This document shows positions 23,135 through 35,245 of a stretch of 64,000 nt of DNA, piece by piece (positions within the stretch are counted from its first letter, which is position 1; the number at the start of each line of letters is the position of its first letter). This DNA comes from Aquila chrysaetos chrysaetos (lineage: Eukaryota > Chordata > Aves > Accipitriformes > Accipitridae), in NCBI RefSeq assembly GCF_900496995.4, contig NC_044004.1:83769538-83833537 (forward strand), written 5' to 3'. A program made the translations under genes and the position numbers. Below the pieces are notes generated by a model, which was not told where the DNA came from, searched no databases, and was given only the letters and a program-made list of their open reading frames with translations.

Positions 23135-23500
23135 AGAATCACAGACCGGTTGGGGTTGGCAGGGACCTCTGGAGGTCAGTCACCTTGTCCAACCCCCCTG
23201 CTCAAGCAGGGCCACCTACAGCCAGCTGCCCAGGACCACGTCCAGAGGGCTTTTCAACATCTCCAAGGTGGGAGACTCCACAACCTCTCCGAGCAACCTG
23301 TTGCAGTGCTCGGTCACCCTCACAGTGAAAAAAGTGTTTCCTGATGTTCAGAAGGAACCTCCTGTGGTTCAGTTTGTGCCTACTGCCACTGGGCACCACT
23401 GCAAAGAGCCCGGCTCCATCTTCTTTGCACCCTCCCTTCAGGTATTTATAGACATTGCTAAGATCCCCCCGAGCCTTCTCTTTAGGCTAACCAGTCTCTT
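23135..23500 (-). mobile_element. CR1 LINE, 5'-truncated 3' end
   Basis: On the plus strand it reads GAATCACAGACCGGTTGGGG, then the characteristic CR1 sequence: lab-familiar motifs GTCCAACCCCCCTGCTCAAGC, CATCTCCAAGGTGGGAGACTCCAC, CTGATGTTCAGAAGGAACC and TTCAGGTATTTATAGACATT, in the order expected of the reverse complement. The element is therefore on the minus strand, its 3' end on the left and truncated on the right. It is only moderately diverged. The open frame of about 158 codons on the plus strand over this region is antisense CR1, not a gene. CR1 spreads by target-primed reverse transcription, and nearly all copies are 5'-truncated like this one. Confidence 0.93.
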
Positions 23501-26500
23501 CGTTACCAACCCTACCTCTCCACGTTTTGGCTGTTTTACCCAGGATGCAGCAATGCAAGCTGTTTAACGAGGCACAGACTGGAACTAACCCCGTAGCAAC
23601 AACAAAACCACAGCTTTTGAATAACCTGACTTGGCCAGCGTTGCAGCTGCTTAACTCCAAAAGGAGCCAATGTCTTTTCTTAATGTTTCGGTTCTTATGT
23701 ACCACCTGGCTCCTACAGTCAGAAGCTCTGGCTTTAACTCACGAGCTCTGGCAAGGCACGTGGGGATGATTTACAAGTTACCTTCCTCAGTCGTCTTCGC
23801 CAGAAGTGAGCTGTCCCCCTCTGACAAGGGGCAGAGTGGAAAGCAATAAACAGTAACTCCTTAAAATCACCCCAGCAGGAGCTGCTAGAGGTCAGGAATC
23901 ACAGTCCTGCTACTACTGAAGCCCTTCATTTACTGTCCAATGTTATACACGGGAACTGATTTAGTGGTTGCTCTGTTTTGCCTACCCAGTCACCTTTCTA
24001 TATTTAACACATTACTGTATGAAACACTTTGGTAGACCTCAACTATGGGAGGCTCCATGTAAAATTAAACTCTACCTTACATCTTCCTGGAAGAGCACCC
24101 CACTTCTTAAGAGTACTGATTTTCCCCTCTCTCCTCAAATCTTCCAGCAGGGAAATATGTCTGAAGGGCTCAGAAGAGAGACCCGTGGTTCCTTCCCTTG
24201 TGCTGAGGATTTGACTGTACCGCTTGCTTTGACATGTTCAGTCTCCACCTGTATTTCACATAGTTACTCTATTCAGCTGCAGCAAATTACTCAGCTGCCA
24301 GTCCAAACCCCAGAAAAATGAATTTATGGTTTGGCATCAGATAAGTGGTGAACATACCTCCCCCCCCACTCCCTATGACACTGTGCAGAAACACTATCCT
24401 TTCAACCAGCTACAGGAAAAAAAAGCAAGCAGCATTGAAAATATCCTGAAATACTCTGGACTGACAATCACATTTGTCCAATAAAGTATTTGTCTTTTTG
24501 CCCAAAAGAGCCTCTAAAAAAGCTGAAGGATAAGATCTGCCTTTATACCTGGTCATTGGAAGCAAAATTGAGCCCACTTGGTGGGACCGGTCCAAAGACC
24601 GTAGCAGGCAACAGGAGGCTGTTAACTTCCCTGGACTTTGACTTAGCTCTCTTGATTGCTTTTAAGTGCTGACAGCGCAGTGATGTTTTATTCTCATTTT
24701 TATTTGTGCTATAATATCATTCACAGTCCTCCTCTTGTCCCAGCCCAGAATCCTCGCATTTTTTTCATCTAAGCTTTCACTGATGTTATCCATCTGCACT
24801 TTTGTTTGCATCCAGCTGGCCGGTGAAAACGGTAACTGCCCACCCCGCATGAGTCAGCAACTCATCAGCTACATACTGCTCTATTTCAGATTACTTTTCC
24901 AAACAGCAATGTAGTTATTTAGATTAATTCCACTCTACCTATACCAAAGCATTTGCATTTTTTAGGCAATGACAGAGGAGAAGGACAGACCCTCAGTTAG
25001 TATAAACTAGCGCGCAGCTCCTTAGAAACGATGGATGGCTGCCAGGCGAGTATCTGACCTCACCAAGGGGTCAGTACATCAAAGGGATGCATAATAGGTC
25101 TTCAGCACCCTAGAAGACAGACTAATAAAGGATGTTGTTGCAGCAAGAAGAAACAAAAGGAAAAGAGGCACCGAGTGAAAAGAAGTATGGTAGGAAAGAA
25201 GACTTCTCCTTAGACAGTTAAAAAAGATAGAGCCCAAGATAACACACCTGGAAAACCTTCTGCTGATTGGTGCAACTCCTTATTAAAGGACCCTTGGCCT
25301 TCTTGGCCTTACTGATAAGATGAGCAACCTTTCACTTCTTATTTAAAAGAATCTCTTTTCAAAGTAAGTAGCTTTCCTGCCAGTTAGAATACAACCCAAG
25401 ATATATTTTTCCGAAACTGTTATAGCAGAGCCTGGGCCTCTCCTATTCTCGAAGATTCACGTTTTGCCTACCATCTGCCATTAATAGAAAAAAAGTCTTT
25501 GTTTGTTTGGCTTTTTAATAAAAATACAGACTTGCTAGAGTCCTCTAAAATGAATACTTGGTCTAGGAATATATTTTACAACAAGGACAATATTAATATC
25601 TAGGAAAATATTTTTCCAATATCTCTCGGTGACTGGAAAACTTCAAAACATATGTACCGAAGCCCCAGAGCTCCAGCATTTGTCCACGTTAATGATTTTT
25701 GCCTTCAACATCTTTTAAGGGGGAAACTCACTTCTGCTCATTATTTTGAATTGGAGAGGTCTCTGTCTCACATTAAGGGTGGCTGTTATTGCATTCCTAT
25801 TAATCTCTTTCCATACACCATTGCCAACATTAATTCTTCAGTCCTTTTCCCGGTCCTCTTTTCCAGTGTGTTTCACATTCATGTGGGCTTTTGTACGGGC
25901 ATTAAACTTGGACAAAACACAGACGCACAAAATGGTTTTCTAGATTGTTTTTTTTCTTCTTTTTAATCGGAGTTATTAGGGCACACTCACATTATGCAGA
26001 AGAAGCTTCAAGCTAGCTAGCAGAGGTCACTCAGACCTCTGAAACTCCTACGTAACGCCTGTGCCAATACAGCACAGCAGTGGGCAGGGGCTTCGGTGCT
26101 CCATGAAAAACTGGAAGAGCCTGCACTCTACGGAGGGAAGGTAATTCCAAAAGGGAAGCGGCAGGCCTGCTGCTTTAAGGCTAGAGGAATGCCTGGGGAG
26201 GGAAGGAGAAGGACAAAGTGGGGAAAGAATTGAGGCATTTATTACAAGAGGGATTAGGAGCGAGGGTTTGTTCTGCCCGACTGTCCTTTTTTTGGGGGGT
26301 GGGCTGAGGTGGGGAGCAAAGCGTTCAACAAGAGCGGATCCAAGATTGCTGTATTGTAAGAACTCACCAGTGAGACAAGCAATTTGTTTCCTTCTGTCTA
26401 AAGTTAGCGGAAAAAGATCTTTGGTCTTACTCTCTCGCTATAACAGATCTGACAGCATACATTTTTGTCTAAGAATAAAGGTAGTGAAGATCTGTCACTA

Positions 26501-29500
26501 TGGGCTAAATTTTGAAGTTCTGCATCTGCACAACTGCCACCCATTATTAGAAATCAACATACAGGCTACTAGACTCTTGAAAATTGATTAAATGGAAGCT
26601 AAATGATTGAAAAGTGCAAACAAGTTTTTTTGCTAATTTACTGCAGAAACAAGACTTCTTTATCACTGTGTATACATACCTGCTTCCTTAGTAAGTTTTG
26701 GTCTTGCTGTTCAATTTTAACAAAATTTGGCAAATGGGTGTAGATCTCCAAGATAACCAGGCTCCTGCATATTTTGCAATATAGGCAGTAAGGTAAAGGA
26801 GAAGACTGTCCAAGTGTCCTAAGAGTGGCAACATCAGCCTCACAGAAAAGAAGTCGTAAAAATGCCATATACACCGAAAAAGCTTCAGTTCAAGCATTAA
26901 CTTCTTAGCCTCCAAAATCAGTCATCAGCGAGACACAAATCTTGAGTTAGAAAACTCAGCTTGCGGTGCTCACAGAACTACGCATTTAATGATAAATTCA
27001 CAGACAGCACTAGTGGTGACCCAAATTTTCCTGTGGCTGCGATTCATGTGCTTATCTTCCAGCATATGGCTGCATCTCACTGATAAGGAGTATGCTTCAA
27101 GGTAAACACTACACTGAAATCTTACTGCAGCCCTACTTTTTACATATACATAAATCTCCCTTTTTCGTTTTTACTCACAGATTTAGTTATAACCTCTTCT
27201 CTGAGCAAAAGAACAACCTCCTTCAAGGAAAGCAAATTGCTGAACTTAAAACGGCGTGGTTGCTTAATGTAGATCCAGATGGAGATTTTAGAAACCCTCT
27301 AACTGGGTTCAGGAGCACACTGCTAATTTTAAACGTACTTCAGTATTTACTGATTACATCCCTCCCTCAATGTATGCCCTGACTGTACAGTGTAGTTTAT
27401 AATGGGAGTTTAGAAAACCATGATCTTCGTTTTCTAAATAAAACTGATTTATCTCCCTTGCAAGAATTAGAGTCAGAAGTCTGCTTTTTCTTCATAATGA
27501 TCAAGAAAATAGCTGAATTACTGATCACCTCTAAAGAAATCTTAACATTTGAATTTTTGCTTTTAGTTGCTTAGGGGAGAAGCTCAGGAATGAGCTCAAA
27601 AAGAGGAGTGTCTGCTGCCTAGTGAGGCATCTGTCTGCTTTTCTCTTGAACAGTTGTGTTTCATCTATGTAGCTGAATAATAGATAAGAGAAATCAGTGT
27701 CCACTTAAGTTAGCTCATCACTGCTAGGGGAGAAGGCTGATGAATAGGAACAACTCTACAAATCTGCCTCTCATACTCCACAAGTGACTCCCCAGAATGA
27801 TGCCCGAGAATTTGCATTCCTTCACATTTCTTCTGTATTTAGCATCTAACAAAAAGAAAGGACAAAGCTCTCCCCTTGACTAGCATTTTCACAAAACCTG
27901 TGCATTAGGTTCTGATGATAAAAGACAGGCACAATTATTTTCATGCACTTTGTGCATGGGTTTGGGGTCTTTTTGCATTCTCACAGCACATGCAAAGAAG
28001 CCAAATCTTGCTTATGAAAAAGACAATAGCCATAAACAATTCAAGCACTGGAGTCAAATGCTTAAAGAAGTTGGTTAACTTGCACTTTCTCGTTGATCTT
28101 CAGAAGGTGTTTGTCCTGACACTTCCTGCCCTGGAAGGATACATACTACTTTTAGCACACATTCAGTTAATCTCACTTAAAAAACCCCCAACGACAACAA
28201 ACAGATAAAAAAGGCCCAGTGGAAGCTTTCTAACTGAATGCTGCTACAAAGATTTCTTCCTGGTTTTTCCCCTCTATTCTGAAATCTTGACTTGAGTTAC
28301 TTCTCCTCCACAGAGCAAAGCCAAGCCACATTCAATTTTGTCAGCTCCAATGTACCCAATACGCTCGCTTTTCCACTGGAGAAATCTACGCCTTTTAAGA
28401 GATAAAATAATTTGATTTTTTATTGCCTCAACACACACATGCACAACGTATCAATAACCTTAGCAACAACAAAAGATGCTCCCTCGCATGCACTACCTGC
28501 GTGAACTTCTGTTCTCAGTTCTCCCAACCAACTACGGATTTCAGCGCAACAGCCTGACTCTGACCGAGAACTGAATTTAGGATCCAAGACTGAGGTTTCT
28601 GTAGCTATTTAAAGAAATAAAAATCCATTTTTTTTGAGCCATGATGTGCTTGCCCATTCTTCCCCCATACAGACATATAAATGATACCTACTTTGAGATA
28701 CTGAAGAGGAAAAGAAAAATCCCCTTCAGTCATTGGACTAGTGGTCTATGTGAGGTACAAGATCTGTTTTCCCATCAGGGTTTTCATTCACTCCCAGGCA
28801 TATGCCATCTCAGCAGGCCACCACAGACTAGACAGAAACATGAACTCCTTACTATCATACTGTTGATGTTGGCTGTCAGGCTACCATGAAACCAGCTCCA
28901 CAGGAAAGTCTAATATTTGAACTTTTCACTCTTATTTCATTTTATTAGACAGCAGTGAAGGTTAGCTTTGTAAAAAAAGACTGAGCTAAAACCTTGAAAT
29001 GCTGGCAGTCAGAAAGCAGCAGCATTTTTACCCCACTCCTTGTTAGGAGATGGCCTTTCCAAACAGACTTAGGTTTTTTTAAGTGATCATTTCTGATGGA
29101 TAATTCAAAACTTGCTGGCTACACAGGTGGAGACTTTGAGATTTTTAGGGTGAAGCCATAAGCATACAGTGTCCACAGAGGACAGGTCCCCAGATTTTTC
29201 TGGGCTTTGCCATAATTCACGCTGTAACTACATGACTGAAGTGCAGAGCTGGCATTGTTTTGGAGCCTCTCACACTAATAGGAATTTAACTCCACTCTTC
29301 AGAACGCTGGCTCGAAGAACCCCATCTGAGGTTCAGATGACGACAGGATAATGTGTTCACTAGTGGAATGCGTACAGGTGCCCAGAAGGAAGGCCTTTCT
29401 GCAGTGATAAAGTAAAATGAATATTCATAACTACCTTTTGGGACACTAGAAAGCAAGCTTAAAACCACGCTCTTAACCACAGGCTCTCTATTTCAAAATA

Positions 29501-32500
29501 GGCACTGAAACCCAGAAGTCACTTTTGATAATCTTGGGAGATATGCTTAACACTTCTACGATACAATTTAAGCTAAGTACTTGTATTTTGCTGAAGCAAT
29601 GTCACAACATGCACAAGAACAGTTCCTAAATGAAAACTACAAATATGCAGTTTTAACTACACAGGTATGTGTTGAATAATAATTCTGGATTAAATGCTAG
29701 AAGTACTCACTGCGATGTAGGTAAACCAGATTACCCCTAAAACACTTGTCAGAAGTTTTCCTTGGGAATATTAAGTCCTGTGCTACAGTAAAAAACTTGA
29801 AGGACATGAAGAACCTGAAATACATATAATCCCATATAAGTGCTCTTACTTTTTTAGCTTCTCGAGTGCTTTGCGGGGGCAGGCCTAACCTAGTTTGTGT
29901 GAAAATCATTTGAATTCAATGTGTAAAAGCAGGAAGTGAGAAAAATGAATCATTTCACTGTTAACCATTTTAAAAGATGCTGCCTTAAAGATAAAATGCT
30001 GGTTTTGAGATCAAACAAAATGAACAGAATTCCAGATTTGTGCCTAGCAGCTGACACTTGCAAGATCTGGAAGAACAGTGCTAGACCTGCAAGCAATACT
30101 GCCAAAACCACAAGGTTATAAAGTTTGTAAGACATACGCGGCTGCATACAGAATTTGGGTGAGTGATGGCTCTAGACTGGAAGCGCAAAATTTCAGCACA
30201 GGATCAAGATCACTATGTGTAAAAGCACTAGCTTTTCTGTCTATCCTTCCTTTAATGGCAGGTTAAAGAAGTTTGCTTCTTCAAGTCTAGCAAGCTACCT
30301 GTAACTTCAAGTACCTGACATTCATTCATGACTTAGTAAATCTCTGTTGGTTCCCAATTTTTCTCAGATCACAGCCTTTTAAATATGTTTCCTCCATTTC
30401 TTAATATCCTGTCATTAAGCTGTTCATTGTTTGTTACAAAATTCAGCTCCTGACCCAGTTTTATGACTACTGCAAGAGTGGAGAGTAAAAGACAGAATTT
30501 TCAACTGCCCTGTGCTCCCCTGAGGTGGGTGTAGGAAATACACAGCAGGAAGAACGCAGGAGGGGACTGGATCTGGGGAAACGCTGAAAGGCTTTGCTAT
30601 GCCCTTCTATAGGTGTTTTGGGACTGATCTGCCTGCACGGAAAGGAAAAAGGCATTCCTCCTTCAGCTTTCTAGATGAGGGAATGCAAGATGAATACTAT
30701 TAACAACTCTGCATTTTTCTCTAGGAATTAACCTAGGAGCAAAAATACGGAAAAAATACCCTATGAAGTTATACTGATTTTAAATCCTGTCCTAGGGATT
30801 TCCTAATTAAACTGGGGCTCCAAATTGATCAGATCACTTTTAAAAAGGAGTTGTATATTTTTTCAGTTTCAATACTGGTTAAAATTCTTTCTTAGAATTA
30901 AATCCTAACTTAGGGTTACAATCTAGCAAGAAGGAGTTGAAGCAGAAATGCAAATATAAGCCTGCATGTCCAGAAGTGATACATTTTAATATTCTGCTGC
31001 CTAAAGTTCTGAGAAAATTTATAGCTACCTTTCCAGGAAATTAGTTTTCATCACTTAAGAGCAAAGCTGGCTTGCTGTTTCTTCACATATACGCAATACA
31101 ATATGCTCTGCACTTTAAAACAGGATGTGTCAGGTACTCTAGGTATAATCACAATGTTGGGTGCAGTCCAATCTATAGAAATGAAATTTACCACAACATA
31201 TTTGGTGCCAAGACTATGACTTATGAAAATCCTGAGTTGAAAACACTGCTTTTTGAAAAGTAACTAATGGTTGTGGCAGTCGAATGAGGGAGTCTTGGTA
31301 GGGCCTTCTTTCTGAAGATTAATGTTCCTGCTTTACAGGGCTGTCACAGCAAGACCCTTATGCTGACTCAAGGCAGGCATCCTTCAAGATCTGACACAAG
31401 ACTAGGGTCTTCTGGCTTACACCAATCAAGCTTATGAAGGGATGCACACGAACTTATGGGGACTTATACGTTTACGCAAACCGAAAGTCCATGCACAGAG
31501 CAGACATCAATAACAAGGTTGGTTTGCTAGTGCTACATACCGTACAATTTCCCATTGAAATTAACCCAGAAAGACACTGGGCTAGTACTGTCTTCAAAAA
31601 AAAACCCCATAAATCTAAGAATCAGAGCCTAACTGTATTATCCAAAGGAACTAAGTATTGTTTACTTCTCACCAAACTAAAGATTATTTCAAGTACCTAA
31701 TTTCAAATGGGGAGGTGATGCAGCTGCTTCTGCAAATTGTGGCCATAAAGGCACTCAATTATCAGGGCGTACGTAGCCATGCACAGACTGTAACGAGCGA
31801 GCAGTGCCAAATGCAGCAGCAGTGGTGGCTGAAATTAATTTGGTCGAGATGGGGACAGTTGTTTAAAACTGGAAGAAGCCAAAAGAGGACAAAGAAATAC
31901 CTCATTGTAATTCCGCACAAAAAATTGCCACGTGCATTAAAAATCTCGTACCTCAGGTTACTCATTTCTGTGAACAAGGCAAAAAGCTCTTGAAGTCAGA
32001 TGCCCGGCTCCCTTTTTACTGCTCCAGTCCCAAATCAATAACTCTCTCTCTGTTCCTCACTCTCACCTTCTTCCCCACTTTGTTCAGCGGCCAAAGTGCT
32101 CCAGTAAAAACCTGCTGAAGTGCTCCTGTGCACCACAGACTGGAAAACCACAAAGCGGCTGGACGGGTTAATGAGACATTGAGATGCTTACCTGCTGACT
32201 TATTCCTTTCTGCGCGTAACTTCCCTGCTGCAGCCCGTTCCAGCGTTACACCAGCAGAGCCATTTCTTTGCAATTCACCACAACAGAAGCCATTCCTGTC
32301 ACGGTGGGAGTCACTGCTGGGCAGCGCTTCCGCGTGTCTCGACTTAGGCGACGCTTTTGACTCGCTTTACGTCCTTTCCTCAAGCTACAGAGAAAAGAAA
32401 CAAATTGTTCAACAGCGAAAACACCTGTAAAACATGTCACTCAGCAACGTAGGGTGTGAAATCTGTTTTCTAGGAAGAGGAAACATGCATGTTTCCAGAC

Positions 32501-32844
32501 ATAAAAGCTGTATTCCGTACTACGTAGCAGTCTGACATGACTCTATTGCAACTGATGGTAGCATCTCCATGGGGGCAGGGGGAATGCTACGATGAACCAG
32601 ATCTTAAACGAAAATTCTCAAACAACGCCTAGCTTTTATCATCTTTTGGTAAATGTCTACGTGACTCCCAAACACATACAACCTCCAACACATATAGCAC
32701 GAGAGAGGAAATTAACTTATGTTCATCAGAAATCTACTTTAACATCTCAAAGATATATGAACTGACATTTGACCACATCTGAGGAAAGTAATGCGTGATT
32801 ATTCACCCTCATCAGCACTGTGGCTAGAGCTGCTAGCCAAGACT
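23501..32844. other. Flanking DNA, no gene recognised
   Basis: About 9 kb of AT-rich sequence. Scattered frames of 60-117 codons on both strands show no family resemblance. There is a local CpG-enriched patch at about 32180-32370, a G-rich stretch near 26285-26318, and candidate minus-strand exons at 23782-23820 and 26680-26818 (findings). No LINE or LTR was recognised. Confidence 0.45.
32180..32375 (-). other. Local CpG-enriched patch ending in a splice donor
   Basis: The segment around GCTTCCGCGTGTCTCGACTT and AGGCGACGC has several CpGs in about 200 bases, while neighbouring kilobases have very few. On the minus strand it runs into AAGTCAGCAG followed by GTAAGCATC, a strong donor (exon end at about 32191). 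It could be a small alternative promoter and first exon, or an old island. No recognisable protein is encoded. Confidence 0.3.
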
Positions 32845-32912
32845 ATGCCTCCATTGTGCAAGGTACTGTATGTGAACACATGACAAGAGACAATCCCGCA
32901 AAATTTACAAGC
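32845..32912. mobile_element. Ancient SINE/L2-like remnant
   Basis: The string CTCCATTGTGCAAGGTACTG followed by TATGTGAACACATGACAAGAGACAATCC matches the well-known tail-type sequence in old amniote repeats (CATTGTGCTAGGCACTGTACAAACACA..AAGAGACAGTCC), with perhaps 20-25% change by eye. It is a short fragment; family and orientation are uncertain. Confidence 0.5.
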
Positions 32913-35099
32913 AAAATACACGAAAAGAAAGAACATGGCATTAGAGGTGCAAAGAATTCAAGTATGTCATCCAGTGCCAAGTAGATTGCATAGCAGCCCA
33001 AATCTCATGCCACGACTGTCTGCTTTTCCGATTCCTGTTCCTCCAGAAAGGTGTCTCATCAGTAGGGAAAATGATCACTTGATGGTTTTTTAAATTCTTT
33101 TTTTTTTTTTTTTTTTCTTTGAAGAGAACAGTCATTGGAACTTCATGGACACGAGCCACTGAATAAAAGCAAATTACATCCAGTTCAAGTAATGTTTCCA
33201 GAAACATGCCAGCAACTCATTCTCTGCATCTACTGACAATGGACTGACAATGCAGGTCCCAGGAAGAACTGAGAGTATCAACAGTGAAAGAAGCACTGGC
33301 TGGCATTTCAAACTTATGCAGCATCACACCGTCTAAAGGAAAGTGACCCTTAAGAGGTCGCACCAATTGCAAAAGTGATTTAATGCCCACAGAAACTCAC
33401 AGTGAAGGAACCACTGACGTGTTCTAGTTTCTTCTGAAAGCAGAGCTCCAAACTGCCAGCAATGACAACAGGAACAATCATGTGGGGGCCCATCACTGTA
33501 AAGCTCTGGAGAAGAAAACAGCCTCTCTTCCCATCTGAAATGGCTGGAGGAAATTCTTTTAAAACTTGCACGTATTTCAGAGGACATAGAAAGATATTTT
33601 GTTCAAGGAAGTGGTCTTCAAATGAAACATGGACTCACACAGACAAAACTGAAACTATCTGGCATTTCACGCAGCACTCCTGACAACAATAAGGCAACTG
33701 CACTGCGCTTCTTCAGGATGGTGGTTATGATATGGAGATAACTGCATTTGCAAAGGTCGTTTTTAATCCCTCAACAGATTTCATCTCTGTTACCATACTA
33801 CTCAGCTCTGCCTAGACATCATTACAGTTAATGGAATGAAGCACGTACACAGGGTGACCAAAATGCTAAACGCAGAGAAAATTCTGCTCTAAAAGCAACA
33901 CTTCAGCATACTTTGACTCCTCATACTAACAAATCCAGATGTTACTCTCAGATTTGATCCTTGCTGCGTACACCATCTTTCTGTTACTGTTTTAACTGTG
34001 GTTTACTACTTGGAACTGGGAAGTGGTTCATTCTGAAGAATGTAGTCTTAAATGAAGACTGTGCATTTTAAGTAGATGTTTCTGTTAGGAAAGCAAAGCT
34101 TCAGCAAATAAGGCAAGGCACGTAATGGAGAAACACTTATCAAATGGCTACATTGATTAGACTGCAGCAGGCCGGAGCAGCAGAGCTGAAAATAGCCAAA
34201 ACACAGAGTAAATACGAAACCTCTTCGGGCTGTTTGACATTGTGGTCTGGTCCTGGAGCCAGTTAATAAACCCAAGGGCTGGGAATGCATTATCCAAACT
34301 CTGACCCCAGCTAAATATAATTATTTGAACAATACAAATTGGAAAGAGATTTAATCTAAAATAGTTTTGCATGAGATAAAGAGAGATTCATAGTTCATAA
34401 AGTATTTATAATGAACAGACTTTGGTTTCCCAAAGGCACTACAATTATCAGCTTCAAGCAGCTTTTTCATTGAAAGATGATGGTATTTAACCGACTTGGC
34501 AGCACGCTACATTGAAACACAGTAATCTAAAGACATTATTACATTTATCTGCACCTTTGTTCCTTCCCATATTTCTGTACATCACTTGATTCAATCCCTT
34601 CAAGAGACACCATTTTTTAGGACAGCATTTCCAGTACGAAATATAATTGAAGAAATCCCTCCATTAACTCATTACAGTTTAACAAATACATAGGTTCTGC
34701 ATAAAACAGTATTTACAGAAAATGCAACAAACACGTTTTTCTAACTAGCCTTAACGTGCCAAAATTGTGTCAAGCAATTGCACAGTAAAAAGGCACTTGC
34801 TTAAAGACAGCCACTTACAATACACACAACTTGGAATGTTTAAAACTCCATTCTGATCTCATTAACACAATTTCACATCACTTTAACCCCATTAAATTCA
34901 GGGCAATTACTCCATTGGTACGAAGAGATTGTGCCCACCTTTTTATTCAGTTTGAGTTTCAAGTTCCAGGCTCTGACTGGTTCATTACTGGAAGCAAGTC
35001 ATCTTGGGGAGAGGCAGAATACAGTATGAGCAGAAGGCAATGGAAAACGTGGGTGTTCAGCCTGCAAAAACACAGTTATCCTAGAACAGAGAGAAGACA
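32913..35099. other. Flanking DNA with one exon candidate
   Basis: AT-rich sequence with a poly-T run and a splice-bounded 105-nt open segment on the minus strand (33401-33505), described under findings. Otherwise nothing recognised. Confidence 0.45.
33098..33116 (+). repeat. Poly-T run of 19
   Basis: Nineteen T followed by CTTT. On the minus strand a poly-A without a recognisable preceding mRNA or SINE sequence. Confidence 0.9.
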
Positions 35100-35245
35100 G
35101 GGTTAGAAAAAGCTACAGAGATCATCTATAGCTGCACCCCTTATCCCAAGGCAGTGTCTATACCACCTGCATGATATACACTGGAACCATTCCTGACACC
35201 TACGTGACCGACAGTTCAAAAAATCTGCAGTGGTTCCCCTCTCTT
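35100..35245 (-). mobile_element. Old CR1/L3-like LINE fragment
   Basis: AGAGATCATCTATAGCTGCA, CAAGGCAGTGTCTATACC, ACCATTCCTGACACCTACGTG and AAAATCTGCAGTGGTTCC follow in the order of an old CR1-clade 3' end read in reverse (GAGGTCATCTAGTCC...AAGGCAGGA...ACCATTCCTGACA...AAAACCTCCAGTGATGG). It is much more diverged than the CR1 at 23.1 kb, so probably predates birds. The right edge is uncertain. Confidence 0.6.

Noticed and set aside
23091..23567. 158-codon plus-strand frame
   Set aside because: It is the antisense reading of the CR1 LINE fragment plus short flanks.
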